Shown: piece by piece, positions 18,396 to 27,536 of the stretch
How positions within the stretch are numbered: position 1 is the stretch's first letter
Layout: each line of letters begins with the position of its first letter
Source of the DNA: Komagataeibacter saccharivorans
GTDB lineage: Bacteria; Pseudomonadota; Alphaproteobacteria; Acetobacterales; Acetobacteraceae
DNA length: 64,000 bases
Assembly (NCBI RefSeq): GCF_003207825.1
Contig: NZ_NKTY01000002.1
Coordinates: 62,001-126,000, forward strand
Direction: 5' to 3'
Position numbers and translations under genes: made by a program
Notes under the pieces: generated by a model
What the model was told of the DNA's origin: nothing
What the model saw: only the letters and a program-made list of their open reading frames with translations
The model's database searches: none

Positions 18396-18821
18396 TCAGG
18401 AACCGGGACGTTCCGTGCCGCCGGGGGCATCCGGCACGGGGGCCGGGGGCGTTTCCGTTACGGCGGGCGGCGTGACGGGGGCCGCAGGCTGCGCCGCATA
18501 GGCCCGCAGCATGGGCGAGTCGGCAGGCGCCGACGTCAGGCCGGGAGCACGCGGAGCGGTTTCATCCGTGCTGTCCAGACGGGCGCGCAGGGTGCGCACT
18601 TCCTGTTCGGCGCGGCGGGCGCGCCGCATCTGGCGCAGCACCACGATCCATACGCTGGCCGATCCCGTGGCATAGAGCAGGGCCGCGACCAGCAGCGCCA
18701 GCACGCCGGGCGATGACGTCCATTTCCACTGCAGCCATGACAGTTCCACCGGCGCCTGATTACAGGCGGCGAAAATGATCAGCGCCACGATCACGGGCAG
18801 GGTGATGAAAAGACGTATCAT
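18396..18821 (-). CDS. LapA domain-containing membrane protein
   Basis: A 141-residue protein of the LapA (DUF1049) family. Two hydrophobic helices (about residues 3-20 and 40-62) are separated by a short loop, then comes a charged helix (QMRRARRAEQEVRTLRARL) likely to form a coiled coil, then a Pro/Ala-rich tail. In Escherichia coli, LapA/LapB act in control of lipopolysaccharide synthesis, but many LapA-domain proteins are uncharacterised. No LapB is in the window. It is the first gene of a lapA-pyrF-trpF run. Confidence 0.75.
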   Translation of the reverse strand: MIRLFITLPVIVALIIFAACNQAPVELSWLQWKWTSSPGVLALLVAALLYATGSASVWIVVLRQMRRARRAEQEVRTLRARLDSTDETAPRAPGLTSAPADSPMLRAYAAQPAAPVTPPAVTETPPAPVPDAPGGTERPGS

Positions 18822-18964
18822 GATCCTGTTTCCCTACCGCCAACCACGGGGACCTGCAAGAAAATCAATTCATCCGGCGCACTGCTTGATCGCGCGCGGC
18901 AGCCGTGGTTGCCTGTAGGTACAGGCCGCGACAGCGCCGTTGCGACCGGCACGGGGGCGAAACA

Positions 18965-19249
18965 ATGGGCAAGGTCGTCATTTTTCGTACTACGGCGCGG
19001 CGTGATGAATCCTGGGCCGTGATCGCACGCACCGGGCGCGACACGCGGGTCGCCAGCATCTATCCCACGCGGAATGCGGCCGAAGCCGACTGCGAATGGC
19101 GCAGCAGGCAGGTTGCGGCCTATCGTGGCTTTCTGGAACGCAACAACGTGGCCGTGCCCCATTACAGCATCCGGCCCTACCGCAGGGCGGACCTGCCGCG
19201 CGCATGGCGGCCCCTGCCCGCGCTGGGGTTCCTGCACGGGCAATGCTGA
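18965..19249 (+). CDS. Small basic hypothetical protein
   Basis: A 94-residue protein with no family that I recognise. ATG 18965 follows GGGGG at a suitable distance. It starts with MGKVVIFRTTARRDESWAVIARTGRDTRVASIYPTR-like alternating beta-strand sequence, followed by a charged helix (RNAAEADCEWRSRQVAAYRGFLERNN) and a Pro/Arg-rich end. The strand-then-helix pattern looks like a small alpha/beta fold. It stands between the divergent lapA gene and the M20 peptidase, with which it may be co-transcribed (84-base gap). Confidence 0.6.
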   Translation: MGKVVIFRTTARRDESWAVIARTGRDTRVASIYPTRNAAEADCEWRSRQVAAYRGFLERNNVAVPHYSIRPYRRADLPRAWRPLPALGFLHGQC

Positions 19250-19333
19250 GGCATGGATTAAGTTGCTTTTGATCCGCTGGCGGGCAAAATCACGATCCGG
19301 CCCGCGCGGCTGCCGACTGCAAACGGAGACCCC

Positions 19334-20740
19334 ATGACCGATACCCCTTCCGTCCTTTCTCCCGTTCTGGAGCAGGCGGACCGCACGCTTGATGCCGCTG
19401 TCGATCGGCTGTTCGCCTTCCTGCGCATACCCAGCATTTCCACCCAGCCCGAACACGCGGCGGACTGCGCGCGCGCGGCGAAGTGGCTGCATGACGAACT
19501 CGACAGTCTCGGCTTTGACGCGCGGATATGCGAAACCGCTGGCCATCCCATCCTGATCGCCCATGACCGCACCCCGCCAGAAGGGCCGCATGTGCTGTTC
19601 TATGGCCATTACGACGTACAGCCCGTCGATCCGCTGGAACTGTGGAACAGTGGCCCGTTCGAGCCGGTCATGGATACGGCGGAAGACGGCACGCAGCGTA
19701 TCGTCGCCCGTGGCGCATCGGATGATAAGGGGCAGGTCATGACCTTTATCGAAGCCATACGCGCCATCCGCGCGACACAGGGCACGATGCCGGTGCGCAT
19801 CTCCCTGCTGATCGAAGGGGAGGAAGAATGCGGCGGCCCCAACCTCGTTCCCTTCATGGAAGCCCATCGCGAGGAACTGCGCGCCGATGTGGGGCTGATC
19901 TGCGATACCGCCATGCTGCCCGGCGTGCCCGCCATCACCACCGCCCTGCGCGGCATGGTGGGCGAGGAAGTCCACCTGCGCTGTGCCCGGCGCGACCTGC
20001 ATTCCGGTGTTTATGGCAATGCCGCGCGCAACCCGGCGGAACTGCTGTGCCAGATCCTGTCCTCCATCCGCGATCCCGAAACGGGGCGCGTGACGCTGCC
20101 GGGATTCTACGCGGGCGTGCAGGCCCCGCCGCAGGCGCTGCGTGAGCGGTGGCGTGAAATCGCGCCGGATGACGCCACATTCCTTGGCGAGGTCGGACTT
20201 TCGGTTCCCGCCGGGGAGAAGGGCTATACCGCCATCGAACAGACATGGTGCCGCCCCAGCTTCGAGATCAACGGCATTTCCAGCGGTTACACCGGTGAAG
20301 GGTTCAAGACCGTGCTGCCCGGTGAGGCGGTGGCCAAGGTTTCGTTCCGGCTGGTGGCGGGGCAGGACCCTGTCCGCATCCGTCAGGCTTTCTGCAGCCA
20401 TGTCCGCAGCATGCTGCCCGAAGACTGCACCGTTACCTTTGCCCAGGCCGGCGGCTCGCCTGCCTGCACCGTGCCGGAGCAGGCGTTCGGCCTGCAGCCA
20501 GCCCTTGCCGCGCTGGGGGATGAATGGGGCACGCCTGCGGTGACCATCGGCTGTGGCGGCTCGATTCCCGTGGCGGGGGATATGCAGCGCATACTGGGCA
20601 TGTCGGCGCTGCTGGTGGGTTTCGCACTGGATGACGACCGCGCCCATTCCCCCAACGAGAAGTATGAACTGACATCCTTCCACAGGGGCATCCGGTCGTG
20701 GGTCCGTATCCTGCACGCCATGGCCACCCCCGATGCATGA
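19334..20740 (+). CDS. M20 family dipeptidase/metallohydrolase
   Basis: A cytosolic zinc peptidase of the M20/M25/M40 (ArgE/DapE/CNDP-like) family, 468 residues. Metal ligands are in their usual places: His in [10 protein letters not shown], Asp in RGASDDKGQ, the Glu pair in [12 protein letters not shown] (general base and ligand), and the late His in [10 protein letters not shown]. The dimerisation domain starts at about DLHSGVYGN. The closest named relatives are non-specific dipeptidases. ATG 19334 has CGGAGA before it. The stop overlaps the pdxA start by 8 bases, so it is coupled to B6 genes; a metabolic link is not obvious. Confidence 0.9.
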   Translation: MTDTPSVLSPVLEQADRTLDAAVDRLFAFLRIPSISTQPEHAADCARAAKWLHDELDSLGFDARICETAGHPILIAHDRTPPEGPHVLFYGHYDVQPVDPLELWNSGPFEPVMDTAEDGTQRIVARGASDDKGQVMTFIEAIRAIRATQGTMPVRISLLIEGEEECGGPNLVPFMEAHREELRADVGLICDTAMLPGVPAITTALRGMVGEEVHLRCARRDLHSGVYGNAARNPAELLCQILSSIRDPETGRVTLPGFYAGVQAPPQALRERWREIAPDDATFLGEVGLSVPAGEKGYTAIEQTWCRPSFEINGISSGYTGEGFKTVLPGEAVAKVSFRLVAGQDPVRIRQAFCSHVRSMLPEDCTVTFAQAGGSPACTVPEQAFGLQPALAALGDEWGTPAVTIGCGGSIPVAGDMQRILGMSALLVGFALDDDRAHSPNEKYELTSFHRGIRSWVRILHAMATPDA

Positions 20741-21722
20741 AGGTGAACTGCCGCTGGCCCTGACCATGGGCGACCCGGCGGGCATCGGGCCGGAGATCAC
20801 GGCAGGTGCGTGGCGGGCCATGCGCCATGGGGCGGGGCATTTCGCCGTTATCGGGGATGCGCAGGCGATCGGGCAGTACGACGTGCCGGTGCGTGAGATC
20901 GACACCATCGCACAGGCCGCCGGTGTGTTTGCCAACGCCGTGCCGGTGCTGCCGGTCAGCCTGCCTGTGCCCCCCACGCCCGGTCAGCCGGACAGTCGCA
21001 ATGCCGGGGCGATCACCGCCAGCATCGCGCGGGCGGTGGAACTGGCCCGCACGGGACAGGCGGCGGCGGTCGTCACCTGCCCCATCAGCAAGATCGTGCT
21101 GAAAAACGCAGGCTTCCCCTATCCGGGCCATACGGAATACCTTGCAGCCCTGTGCGATGTCTCCGGCGCGGAGGTCATGATGCTGGCCTGCCCCGAACTG
21201 CGTGTGGTGCCGGTGACCATCCATGTCAGCCTGCGCCGCGCGCTGGATGAACTGGATACGGCAGGCATCATCGCCGCGACACGCACCACCCATGCGGCGC
21301 TGCGCCGGGATTTTGGCATTGCTTCCCCGCGCATCGCCATCGCCGGGCTGAACCCCCACGCGGGCGAAAGCGGCAGCATGGGCACGGAGGAGCAGACGGT
21401 CATCGCCCCCGCGCTGGAGGCCCTGCGTGCCGATGGCATGGATATAAGCGGCCCGTGGCCCCCCGATACCATGTTCACCCCCGCGGCACGGGCGCGATAC
21501 GATGTAGCGATGTGCATGTATCACGATCAGGCGCTGATCCCGCTTAAGACCATCGACATGACGCAGGGGGTCAATATCACGCTGGGCCTGCCCATCATCC
21601 GCACATCGCCCGATCACGGCACCGCCTTCGACATTGCGGGGCGCGGCGTGGCCGATCCGTCCAGCCTTGTCGCCGCCTTGCGCATGGCCATGCAGATGGC
21701 CGAACACAGGAACAGGTCATGA
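20733..21722 (+). CDS. pdxA: 4-hydroxythreonine-4-phosphate dehydrogenase
   Basis: Oxidises 4-phosphohydroxy-L-threonine in the DXP-dependent pyridoxal-phosphate pathway; the product is then used by PdxJ. The 329-residue protein has [12 protein letters not shown] at the start, TCPISK, the metal-binding PGHTEYLA and [12 protein letters not shown] histidine motifs, and the terminal [14 protein letters not shown]. It overlaps the M20 peptidase by 8 bases upstream and pdxJ by 4 bases downstream, so the three form one tightly coupled unit. Confidence 0.96.
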   Translation: MHEGELPLALTMGDPAGIGPEITAGAWRAMRHGAGHFAVIGDAQAIGQYDVPVREIDTIAQAAGVFANAVPVLPVSLPVPPTPGQPDSRNAGAITASIARAVELARTGQAAAVVTCPISKIVLKNAGFPYPGHTEYLAALCDVSGAEVMMLACPELRVVPVTIHVSLRRALDELDTAGIIAATRTTHAALRRDFGIASPRIAIAGLNPHAGESGSMGTEEQTVIAPALEALRADGMDISGPWPPDTMFTPAARARYDVAMCMYHDQALIPLKTIDMTQGVNITLGLPIIRTSPDHGTAFDIAGRGVADPSSLVAALRMAMQMAEHRNRS

Positions 21723-22465
21723 ATACATCCCGTCCCGCCACGATCCGGCTGGGGGTCAACATCGATCACGTCGCAACCGTGCGCAACGCGCGCGGCGGCC
21801 ATCACCCCGACCCGGTCCGCGCCGCCCTGCTGGCACAGGACACGGGCGCGGACGGCATCACCGCCCATCTGCGTGAAGACCGCCGCCATATCCGTGATGC
21901 CGACCTTGAGCGCCTGCGCGGTGAACTGCGCATTCCGCTGAACATGGAAATGGCCGCGACGGAGGAAATGACCGCTATCGCCACCCGCCTGCGCCCCCAT
22001 GCGTGCTGCCTCGTGCCCGAGCGCAGACAGGAGGTCACGACCGAAGGCGGGCTGGATGTACGCGGGCAGGCCACCATGCTTGCCCCGCGCATTGCGCGCA
22101 TGCGGGACGCGGGCATCCGGGTCTCGCTGTTCATCGACCCGGACGCAGCCCAGATCGAAACGGCGGCGCAACTGGGCGCGGCGGTCGTGGAACTGCATAC
22201 CGGCGCCTATGCCGACGCCACGGATGAAGCGGCGAGGGCCGTGGAACTGGGCCGCCTGACCACGGGCGCCGCCCATGCCGCGCGATGCGGGCTGGAAGTC
22301 CATGCGGGCCACGGGCTGACCTATGACAACGTGACGCCCGTTGCAGCACTGCCGCAGGTGACTGAACTCAATATCGGTCACTTCCTGATCGGTCAGGCCA
22401 TTTTTGACGGCCTGCCCGCCGTCATCCGCCACATGAAGGAGCTGATGGCGGCGGCGCGTAGCTGA
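21719..22465 (+). CDS. pdxJ: pyridoxine 5'-phosphate synthase
   Basis: Condenses 1-deoxy-D-xylulose-5-phosphate with 3-amino-2-oxopropyl phosphate to pyridoxine 5'-phosphate. The 248-residue barrel has [18 protein letters not shown] with the catalytic histidine region, [25 protein letters not shown] and the C-terminal [13 protein letters not shown]. It overlaps pdxA by ATGA. An imperfect GC-rich inverted repeat follows its stop (about 22474-22506), without a T-run. Confidence 0.97.
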   Translation: MNTSRPATIRLGVNIDHVATVRNARGGHHPDPVRAALLAQDTGADGITAHLREDRRHIRDADLERLRGELRIPLNMEMAATEEMTAIATRLRPHACCLVPERRQEVTTEGGLDVRGQATMLAPRIARMRDAGIRVSLFIDPDAAQIETAAQLGAAVVELHTGAYADATDEAARAVELGRLTTGAAHAARCGLEVHAGHGLTYDNVTPVAALPQVTELNIGHFLIGQAIFDGLPAVIRHMKELMAAARS

Positions 22466-22568
22466 ACACCGCCCTCCGCCCCCACCGGTTACGGCGGGGC
22501 GGAAGGGTAAGGCATTACACGACGCCGATCACCACGACGCGGCCTGTTCCATGGTTTTGACGGGGGCC

Positions 22569-24029
22569 TCAGCCCCCCGTGCCACCTACCGTCAGGCCGG
22601 TCATTTTAAGGGTCGGCTGGCCCACGCCCACCGGCACGCCCTGACCGGCCTTGCCGCAGGTGCCGATGCCGGGGTCCAGCGCGGGTTCGCCACCGATCAT
22701 GGTCACCTTGGTCATGGCATCCGCACCGTTACCGATCAGGGTTGCCCCCCGCACGGGGGCGGTGATGCGGCCGTCTTCGATCAGATAGGCTTCGGATGCG
22801 GCGAACACGAATTTGCCCGAAGTGATGTCCACCTGTCCCCCACCGAAATTGACGGCGTAGAGGCCGCGCTTCGTGGTGCGGATCATGTCTTCCGTCGTGG
22901 CGTCACCGCCAAGCATGATGGTGTTGGTCATGCGCGGCATGGGCGCATGGGCGTAGGACTGCCGCCGCCCGTTACCCGTGGGGGCCACGCCCATGAGGCG
23001 GGCATTGAGACGATCCTGCAGATAGCCGGTCAGGATTCCGTCCTCGATCATTACGGTGCGACCCGTGGGGGTGCCTTCATCGTCAATGGTCAGGCTGCCG
23101 CGCCGTTCGGGCAGGGTGCCGTCATCCACCACCGTCACACCGGGGGCCGCGACACGCTTGCCCATAAGCCCCGCGAAGGCGGAGGTACCCTTGCGGTTGA
23201 AATCGCCTTCCAGCCCGTGGCCCACGGCTTCATGCAGCAGGATGCCGGGCCACCCGGCCCCCAGCACCACTTCCATCTCCCCCGCCGGGGCGGGGCGGGC
23301 ATCGAGATTGACCAGCGCCATGCGCAGCGCCTCATCCACCGCGTTCTTCCACACCTGCGGCGCGAGAAGCCGGGAATAGGAGTAGCGGCCACCCAGTCCG
23401 TGACCGCCGCTCTCACGCCGTCCGTCCTGTTCCACCACGACCGATACATTCATGCGGACCAACGGGCGGATGTCAGCCATGCGCTGCCCGTCGGGGCGCA
23501 GGATCTGGATTGCCTGCCATTCCGCCGAAATGGACGCCATCACCTGCACCACGCGCGCATCCCGCCCCCGGGCATAGGTATCAAGTTCCGACAGCATGGC
23601 CGCACGGGTGGCGAACGCACCTTCCCCCAGCGGGTTGATGTCCGGATACAGGCGGTGATTGGTCGAACGCGGCCCCGTCGCCAGCGTGCCCGTGCGGCCA
23701 GCGCGTATCTGGGTTACGGTTTCAGCCGCGCGCCGGATGGCGCTTTCGCTTATTTCATCGGAATGGGCAAAACCGGTTTCCTCCTCCAGCACGGCACGCA
23801 GGCCAAAGCCGGAAGATGTGTCGAAGGTGGCGGAACGGATCACGCCCTCATCAAGGGAGATGGCCTCACTTTCACGATATTCCAGAAAGAGTTCCCCATC
23901 GTCCATGCCCTCCAGCGCCTGCTGGACAAGGCGTTCGGCATCGGGGCGGCCCAGGCGGGCGCTCGCGCGCTCGAAAAACAGGGCATCGGTTGCAGCCAGC
24001 GGGGAAAGACCCTGAAGGGATGCGGGCAT
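22569..24029 (-). CDS. tldD: metalloprotease TldD
   Basis: A zinc metallopeptidase subunit that, with TldE/PmbA, processes small peptides such as microcins and CcdA in other bacteria. The 486-residue protein carries the HEAVGHGLEGD zinc motif (HExxxH) near residue 263 and the C-terminal GTCGKAGQ cysteine motif near 456. ATG 24029 is used; GGAG lies nine bases before it, and the TTG three codons upstream is less likely. TldE is not in this window. It is divergent from the trehalase gene. Confidence 0.95.
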   Translation of the reverse strand: MPASLQGLSPLAATDALFFERASARLGRPDAERLVQQALEGMDDGELFLEYRESEAISLDEGVIRSATFDTSSGFGLRAVLEEETGFAHSDEISESAIRRAAETVTQIRAGRTGTLATGPRSTNHRLYPDINPLGEGAFATRAAMLSELDTYARGRDARVVQVMASISAEWQAIQILRPDGQRMADIRPLVRMNVSVVVEQDGRRESGGHGLGGRYSYSRLLAPQVWKNAVDEALRMALVNLDARPAPAGEMEVVLGAGWPGILLHEAVGHGLEGDFNRKGTSAFAGLMGKRVAAPGVTVVDDGTLPERRGSLTIDDEGTPTGRTVMIEDGILTGYLQDRLNARLMGVAPTGNGRRQSYAHAPMPRMTNTIMLGGDATTEDMIRTTKRGLYAVNFGGGQVDITSGKFVFAASEAYLIEDGRITAPVRGATLIGNGADAMTKVTMIGGEPALDPGIGTCGKAGQGVPVGVGQPTLKMTGLTVGGTGG

Positions 24030-24228
24030 GAATGGCAACTCCGGTTGGCGGAACAGGTAAGGGACACGAAACGCTCAGGCCGCTCAGCCCGGCAGGGGGC
24101 GGGCAGCATAGCCCGCTTTGCCCCCATGGGAAAGTTGGGGAGCCTTCGTGACCGGTGCCATACGTGAAAATGAACTTCCCTCCATCTGGAAGGTTTCCCT
24201 TTGTGATAGGCAGGAAAGGCAGGGCATT

Positions 24229-27200
24229 GTGCAAGAATTGGGTATCCATTGTTCGAAGAAACGGCGTCTCGTGAAAATTTCCCTTCTGTGTGGTTCAAGT
24301 CTCTCCCGGTCCCTTCCCCGTCATGCCGGGCTTCTTCTGGCCGGTCTGCTTTACGCAGGGACCCCGGCCCTGGCCCAGACAGAACCTGCCGCCCAACAGG
24401 CCACGTCCCCCGCGCAGCCCTCCGCTGCCGTCCCGTCCGCGCCCCCCGCCGGTGCGGAACGGACAGCAGCGGCACCTTCCGCCACCGTTCCCGCCCCGAC
24501 TGACAGTACAGCGGCCACACCCGCGAAACAGGGGGAACAGACGCCTTCGGTGCCAACGCCTGAACCGCTGTCTGGGAGCGGAACCATGCCGTCTGCATCA
24601 CCCGTCACGACTCCGGCGGCTGGCCCCGCCAGCACCGATACGCCGCCCGTTGCCCCGTCACCCGCCACAGCGGACGGGTCCGGTACGGGCAACACCACGA
24701 CAACAGCCCCCCCCCCCGCTGCCGCGCCCACACCAGCCCCGACGGCGGTGGAGCCACCCGCGCGCCCTGATGCGTCCGCGCCCACTCCCTCCACGGCGGC
24801 AGGCGGCCCTACGGCCAACAGCGATACGAATGTAACGGCTACTCCGGCTGCCCCCACAGCAGCGGCCCGGCCTACCGCCCCTGCTCCCGCCACGCCCATG
24901 CCGGCAAGCGGACCCACGGCCAATAGCGTTCCGGCAGCCCCGGGCAATGCGTCCGCCCCTGCCGCCGCGCAACCGGCTGCCGCACCGCCAGCAGGTCAGG
25001 CACAGGCAGGCAGCACCAGCCCTGCGCCGAAGGATGCGGCACAGGCCGCAACCACGCAGCCCCACGCGGCAGGCGTGCCACTGGCACCCGTCGAGGACCT
25101 GCGCCCACCGTCCATTGCACTGGACGGTCTGTTCCAGGCCATTGGTGAGGCCCATATCTACACCGACGCCAAGACCGCCGCCGACGCCATACCCGATGAA
25201 GCCCCGGCAGACCTGCTGGCCGAGTACAAGATCGCCCGGCTGCGTCCTGATTTCTCGCTCAAGGATTTCGTGGCGCAGCACTTCACCCTGCCCGAACGCA
25301 AGACCGTGTCGTACCAGCGCAGCCCGGATGAAAACGTGCGCGATTACATCAACGGCATGTGGGAAGTGCTGAGCCGCCCGCCGGACATGGCGGTTGCCTA
25401 TTCATCCCAGCTCCCGCTGCCCTACACCTATGTCGTGCCCGGTGGCCGTTTCAGTGAACTTTATTACTGGGACAGCTACTTCACGATGATCGGGCTGTAT
25501 GAAAACCAGAAAATCGATCTCATGCGCGACATGGTGCGCGACATGGCGGCGATGATCGACCGGTATGGCCATATTCCCAACGGTAGCCGGACCTATTACC
25601 TCAGCCGGTCGGAACCGCCGTTCTTCTCGCTCATGGTCGATCTTCTGGCCATGCATGACGGGCAACTAGCCTACACCACCTTCCTGCCCGAACTGCAGGC
25701 TGAATACGATTACTGGATGGACGGGCAGGATTCCGTGCCCCCCGGCGGAGCCTACCGCCGCGTGGTGCGCCTGCCGGACGGGACGGTCATGAACCGCCAC
25801 TGGGATGACCGCGACACCCCGCGCGACGAAAGCTACCCGCAGGACGTGGCCACCGCCGCCCATTCCGACCGACCGAAGGAAGAGGTCTACCGTGACCTGC
25901 GGGCGGGATCGGAAACGGGGTGGGATTTCTCCTCCCGCTGGCTGGCGGACGGGCATACCCTGTCCACCATCCACACCACGGACCTGCTTACGGTCGAACT
26001 GAACTGCCTGATCCCGCACCTGCAGCAGACACTGGCCCATGCCTATGAGCTGAAAGGCGACAAGGAAGCGGCAGCGCGCTATGCGCGTCTGGCGGAAGAA
26101 CGCATTGAAGCGGTCCGCCGCGTCCTGTGGGACGAGCGCAGGGCCGCCTACATTGATTATGACTGGAAGAAGGGCGAGTCGACCTCCATCCTGTCCGGGG
26201 CGACCGTCATGCCGCTGTTCCTGCAGATGGCGACACCGGAACAGGCAAAGGCGGTATCGGAAACCGTAAGAAAGAACCTGCTTCAGGTCGGCGGCCTGAT
26301 CGCCACCGAACGCACCAGCGGACAGCAGTGGGATGCCCCCAATGGCTGGGCCCCGCTACAGTGGATGGCGGTAAAGGGCTTCAACGAATACGGTTATGAT
26401 ACGCTCGCCAGCGACATTGCAGCGCGCTGGATGGGGCGCGTGATCGGCACCTACGAAAAATCCGGCGTGCTTCTGGAAAAATATGATGTGGTCAATCCCT
26501 ACATCAATCCCAAAGGCGGCAAGGGCGGCGGCGAATACCCGATGCAGATCGGCTTTGGCTGGACCAACGGCACGCTGCTGGGCTTCATGAACCGTTACCC
26601 GCAGAACACCCGCGTAGTGCTTGACCGCAACCCGGCGGCTGACCAGCCTTCACCCCAGCCGCTTCCGCCCATGAACGCCTATGGCGTCCAGACCGATGCG
26701 GATACGCTGAGCCGCTACAGCCTGCCCACACTGGACCTGACGCCACGTCCGGTGGCACCGACCCCGGCGCTGCCGCAGATGTCCACCGTGGGGGCCAGCG
26801 CCCCGACATCGGCAACGCAGATCCCTGCCCCCGCCCCTGTATCGCCGCCTGCCCAGTCCGAAGCGGCACCGGCAGCCACATCGACCACGCCAGCACAACA
26901 GCAGCAGGACGCAGGCAGCACTGCCGCGCAGGCCACCCCGGCAACTCCGCAACAGGCACCTGCATCTGCATCCACGCCGACGACGGATACCGCCGCAACA
27001 GCGCCTGCGGCGACCCAGAACACGGCGGCCACACCGCAAGCCGCGCCACCGAAGGTGGAAACACCGGCGCAGCCTGCCGACAACGCATCGGGCACCACCA
27101 CGCCATCTGCGCCGTCCACACCTGCGCCCGCGCAGGTGGAGCAGCCCGCAGCCCGACCGGTCCCGCCTGATGCCGGTTCAGGCCAGACGGAACAGAAGGC

Positions 27201-27240
27201 CGCCCCCGCCACAGGCGAAAACGTATCCCAGCCCAAATAA
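24229..27240 (+). CDS. treA: Large secreted trehalase (GH37) with low-complexity arms
   Basis: A periplasmic alpha,alpha-trehalase that splits trehalose into two glucose units. Only the middle (about residues 285-790) is the GH37 catalytic domain. It has PGGRFSELYYWDSY near 403, ETGWDFSSRW with the proposed acid Asp near 565, QWDAPNGWAPLQ near 699, and GGGEYPMQIGFGWTNG with the base Glu near 769. It is flanked by about 230 residues of Ala/Pro/Thr-rich sequence before and about 200 after, so the protein (1003 residues) is nearly twice the usual size. A signal peptide ends at TPALA. GTG 24229 follows AAGGCAGGG; GTG 24271 is also possible. A strong terminator follows. Confidence 0.9.
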   Translation: MQELGIHCSKKRRLVKISLLCGSSLSRSLPRHAGLLLAGLLYAGTPALAQTEPAAQQATSPAQPSAAVPSAPPAGAERTAAAPSATVPAPTDSTAATPAKQGEQTPSVPTPEPLSGSGTMPSASPVTTPAAGPASTDTPPVAPSPATADGSGTGNTTTTAPPPAAAPTPAPTAVEPPARPDASAPTPSTAAGGPTANSDTNVTATPAAPTAAARPTAPAPATPMPASGPTANSVPAAPGNASAPAAAQPAAAPPAGQAQAGSTSPAPKDAAQAATTQPHAAGVPLAPVEDLRPPSIALDGLFQAIGEAHIYTDAKTAADAIPDEAPADLLAEYKIARLRPDFSLKDFVAQHFTLPERKTVSYQRSPDENVRDYINGMWEVLSRPPDMAVAYSSQLPLPYTYVVPGGRFSELYYWDSYFTMIGLYENQKIDLMRDMVRDMAAMIDRYGHIPNGSRTYYLSRSEPPFFSLMVDLLAMHDGQLAYTTFLPELQAEYDYWMDGQDSVPPGGAYRRVVRLPDGTVMNRHWDDRDTPRDESYPQDVATAAHSDRPKEEVYRDLRAGSETGWDFSSRWLADGHTLSTIHTTDLLTVELNCLIPHLQQTLAHAYELKGDKEAAARYARLAEERIEAVRRVLWDERRAAYIDYDWKKGESTSILSGATVMPLFLQMATPEQAKAVSETVRKNLLQVGGLIATERTSGQQWDAPNGWAPLQWMAVKGFNEYGYDTLASDIAARWMGRVIGTYEKSGVLLEKYDVVNPYINPKGGKGGGEYPMQIGFGWTNGTLLGFMNRYPQNTRVVLDRNPAADQPSPQPLPPMNAYGVQTDADTLSRYSLPTLDLTPRPVAPTPALPQMSTVGASAPTSATQIPAPAPVSPPAQSEAAPAATSTTPAQQQQDAGSTAAQATPATPQQAPASASTPTTDTAATAPAATQNTAATPQAAPPKVETPAQPADNASGTTTPSAPSTPAPAQVEQPAARPVPPDAGSGQTEQKAAPATGENVSQPK

Positions 27241-27241
27241 G

Positions 27242-27274
27242 AAAAGGGGGAGACCATGGTCTCCCCCTTTTTTC
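27242..27274 (+). terminator. Rho-independent terminator after the trehalase gene
   Basis: A near-perfect palindrome, AAAAGGGGGAGACC and GGTCTCCCCCTTTT, separated by AT, starting two bases after the stop and followed by more T. The A-run on the left makes it work in both directions, so it can also end the minus-strand transcript from the mannosyltransferase cluster. Confidence 0.9.
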
Positions 27275-27308
27275 AATCCGGCATGGACAGGCACCAGCAT
27301 ACGCTCAG

Positions 27309-27530
27309 CTACCGGCTCCAGCGATCCTCATGGCTGGTGTAGACGCCACGGATCTCATTGGCCTCATACTCCCCCAGGTCGATCGAATGCCGGATATAGA
27401 AATTGCGATAATTCTCGCTGACATGCGGGTGCCAGCGCAGACTGAAGGCAAAGAGGTTGATCCCGCCCAGCAGGATGATCGGCACGATACGCAGCAGGTA
27501 CCACCGGGCTGACTGTGAAAAAGGGCGCAT
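27309..27530 (-). CDS. 73-residue membrane protein of the glycosyltransferase cluster
   Basis: A small protein of unknown family. One hydrophobic helix (about residues 10-30, WYLLRIVPIILLGGINLFAF) is followed by about 40 polar residues rich in His, Tyr, Asn and Glu (for example HVSENYRNFYIRHS). ATG 27530 has AGGA five bases before it, and the frame begins six bases after the stop of the PIG-V-like gene, so it is probably translated from the same transcript. It may be an accessory subunit of that enzyme, as small partners are known for several GT-C enzymes; that is inference. Confidence 0.6.
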   Translation of the reverse strand: MRPFSQSARWYLLRIVPIILLGGINLFAFSLRWHPHVSENYRNFYIRHSIDLGEYEANEIRGVYTSHEDRWSR

Positions 27531-27536
27531 CTTGTC

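Noticed and set aside
18818-20977. 719-codon open frame on the minus strand
   Set aside because: It is antisense to the M20 peptidase and the start of pdxA, both with clear family motifs; the translation is low-complexity His/Arg/Gly-rich, as expected from high-GC shadows.
22474-22506. GC-rich inverted repeat after pdxJ
   Set aside because: The stem is imperfect and no T-run follows on either strand, so it is not called a terminator.
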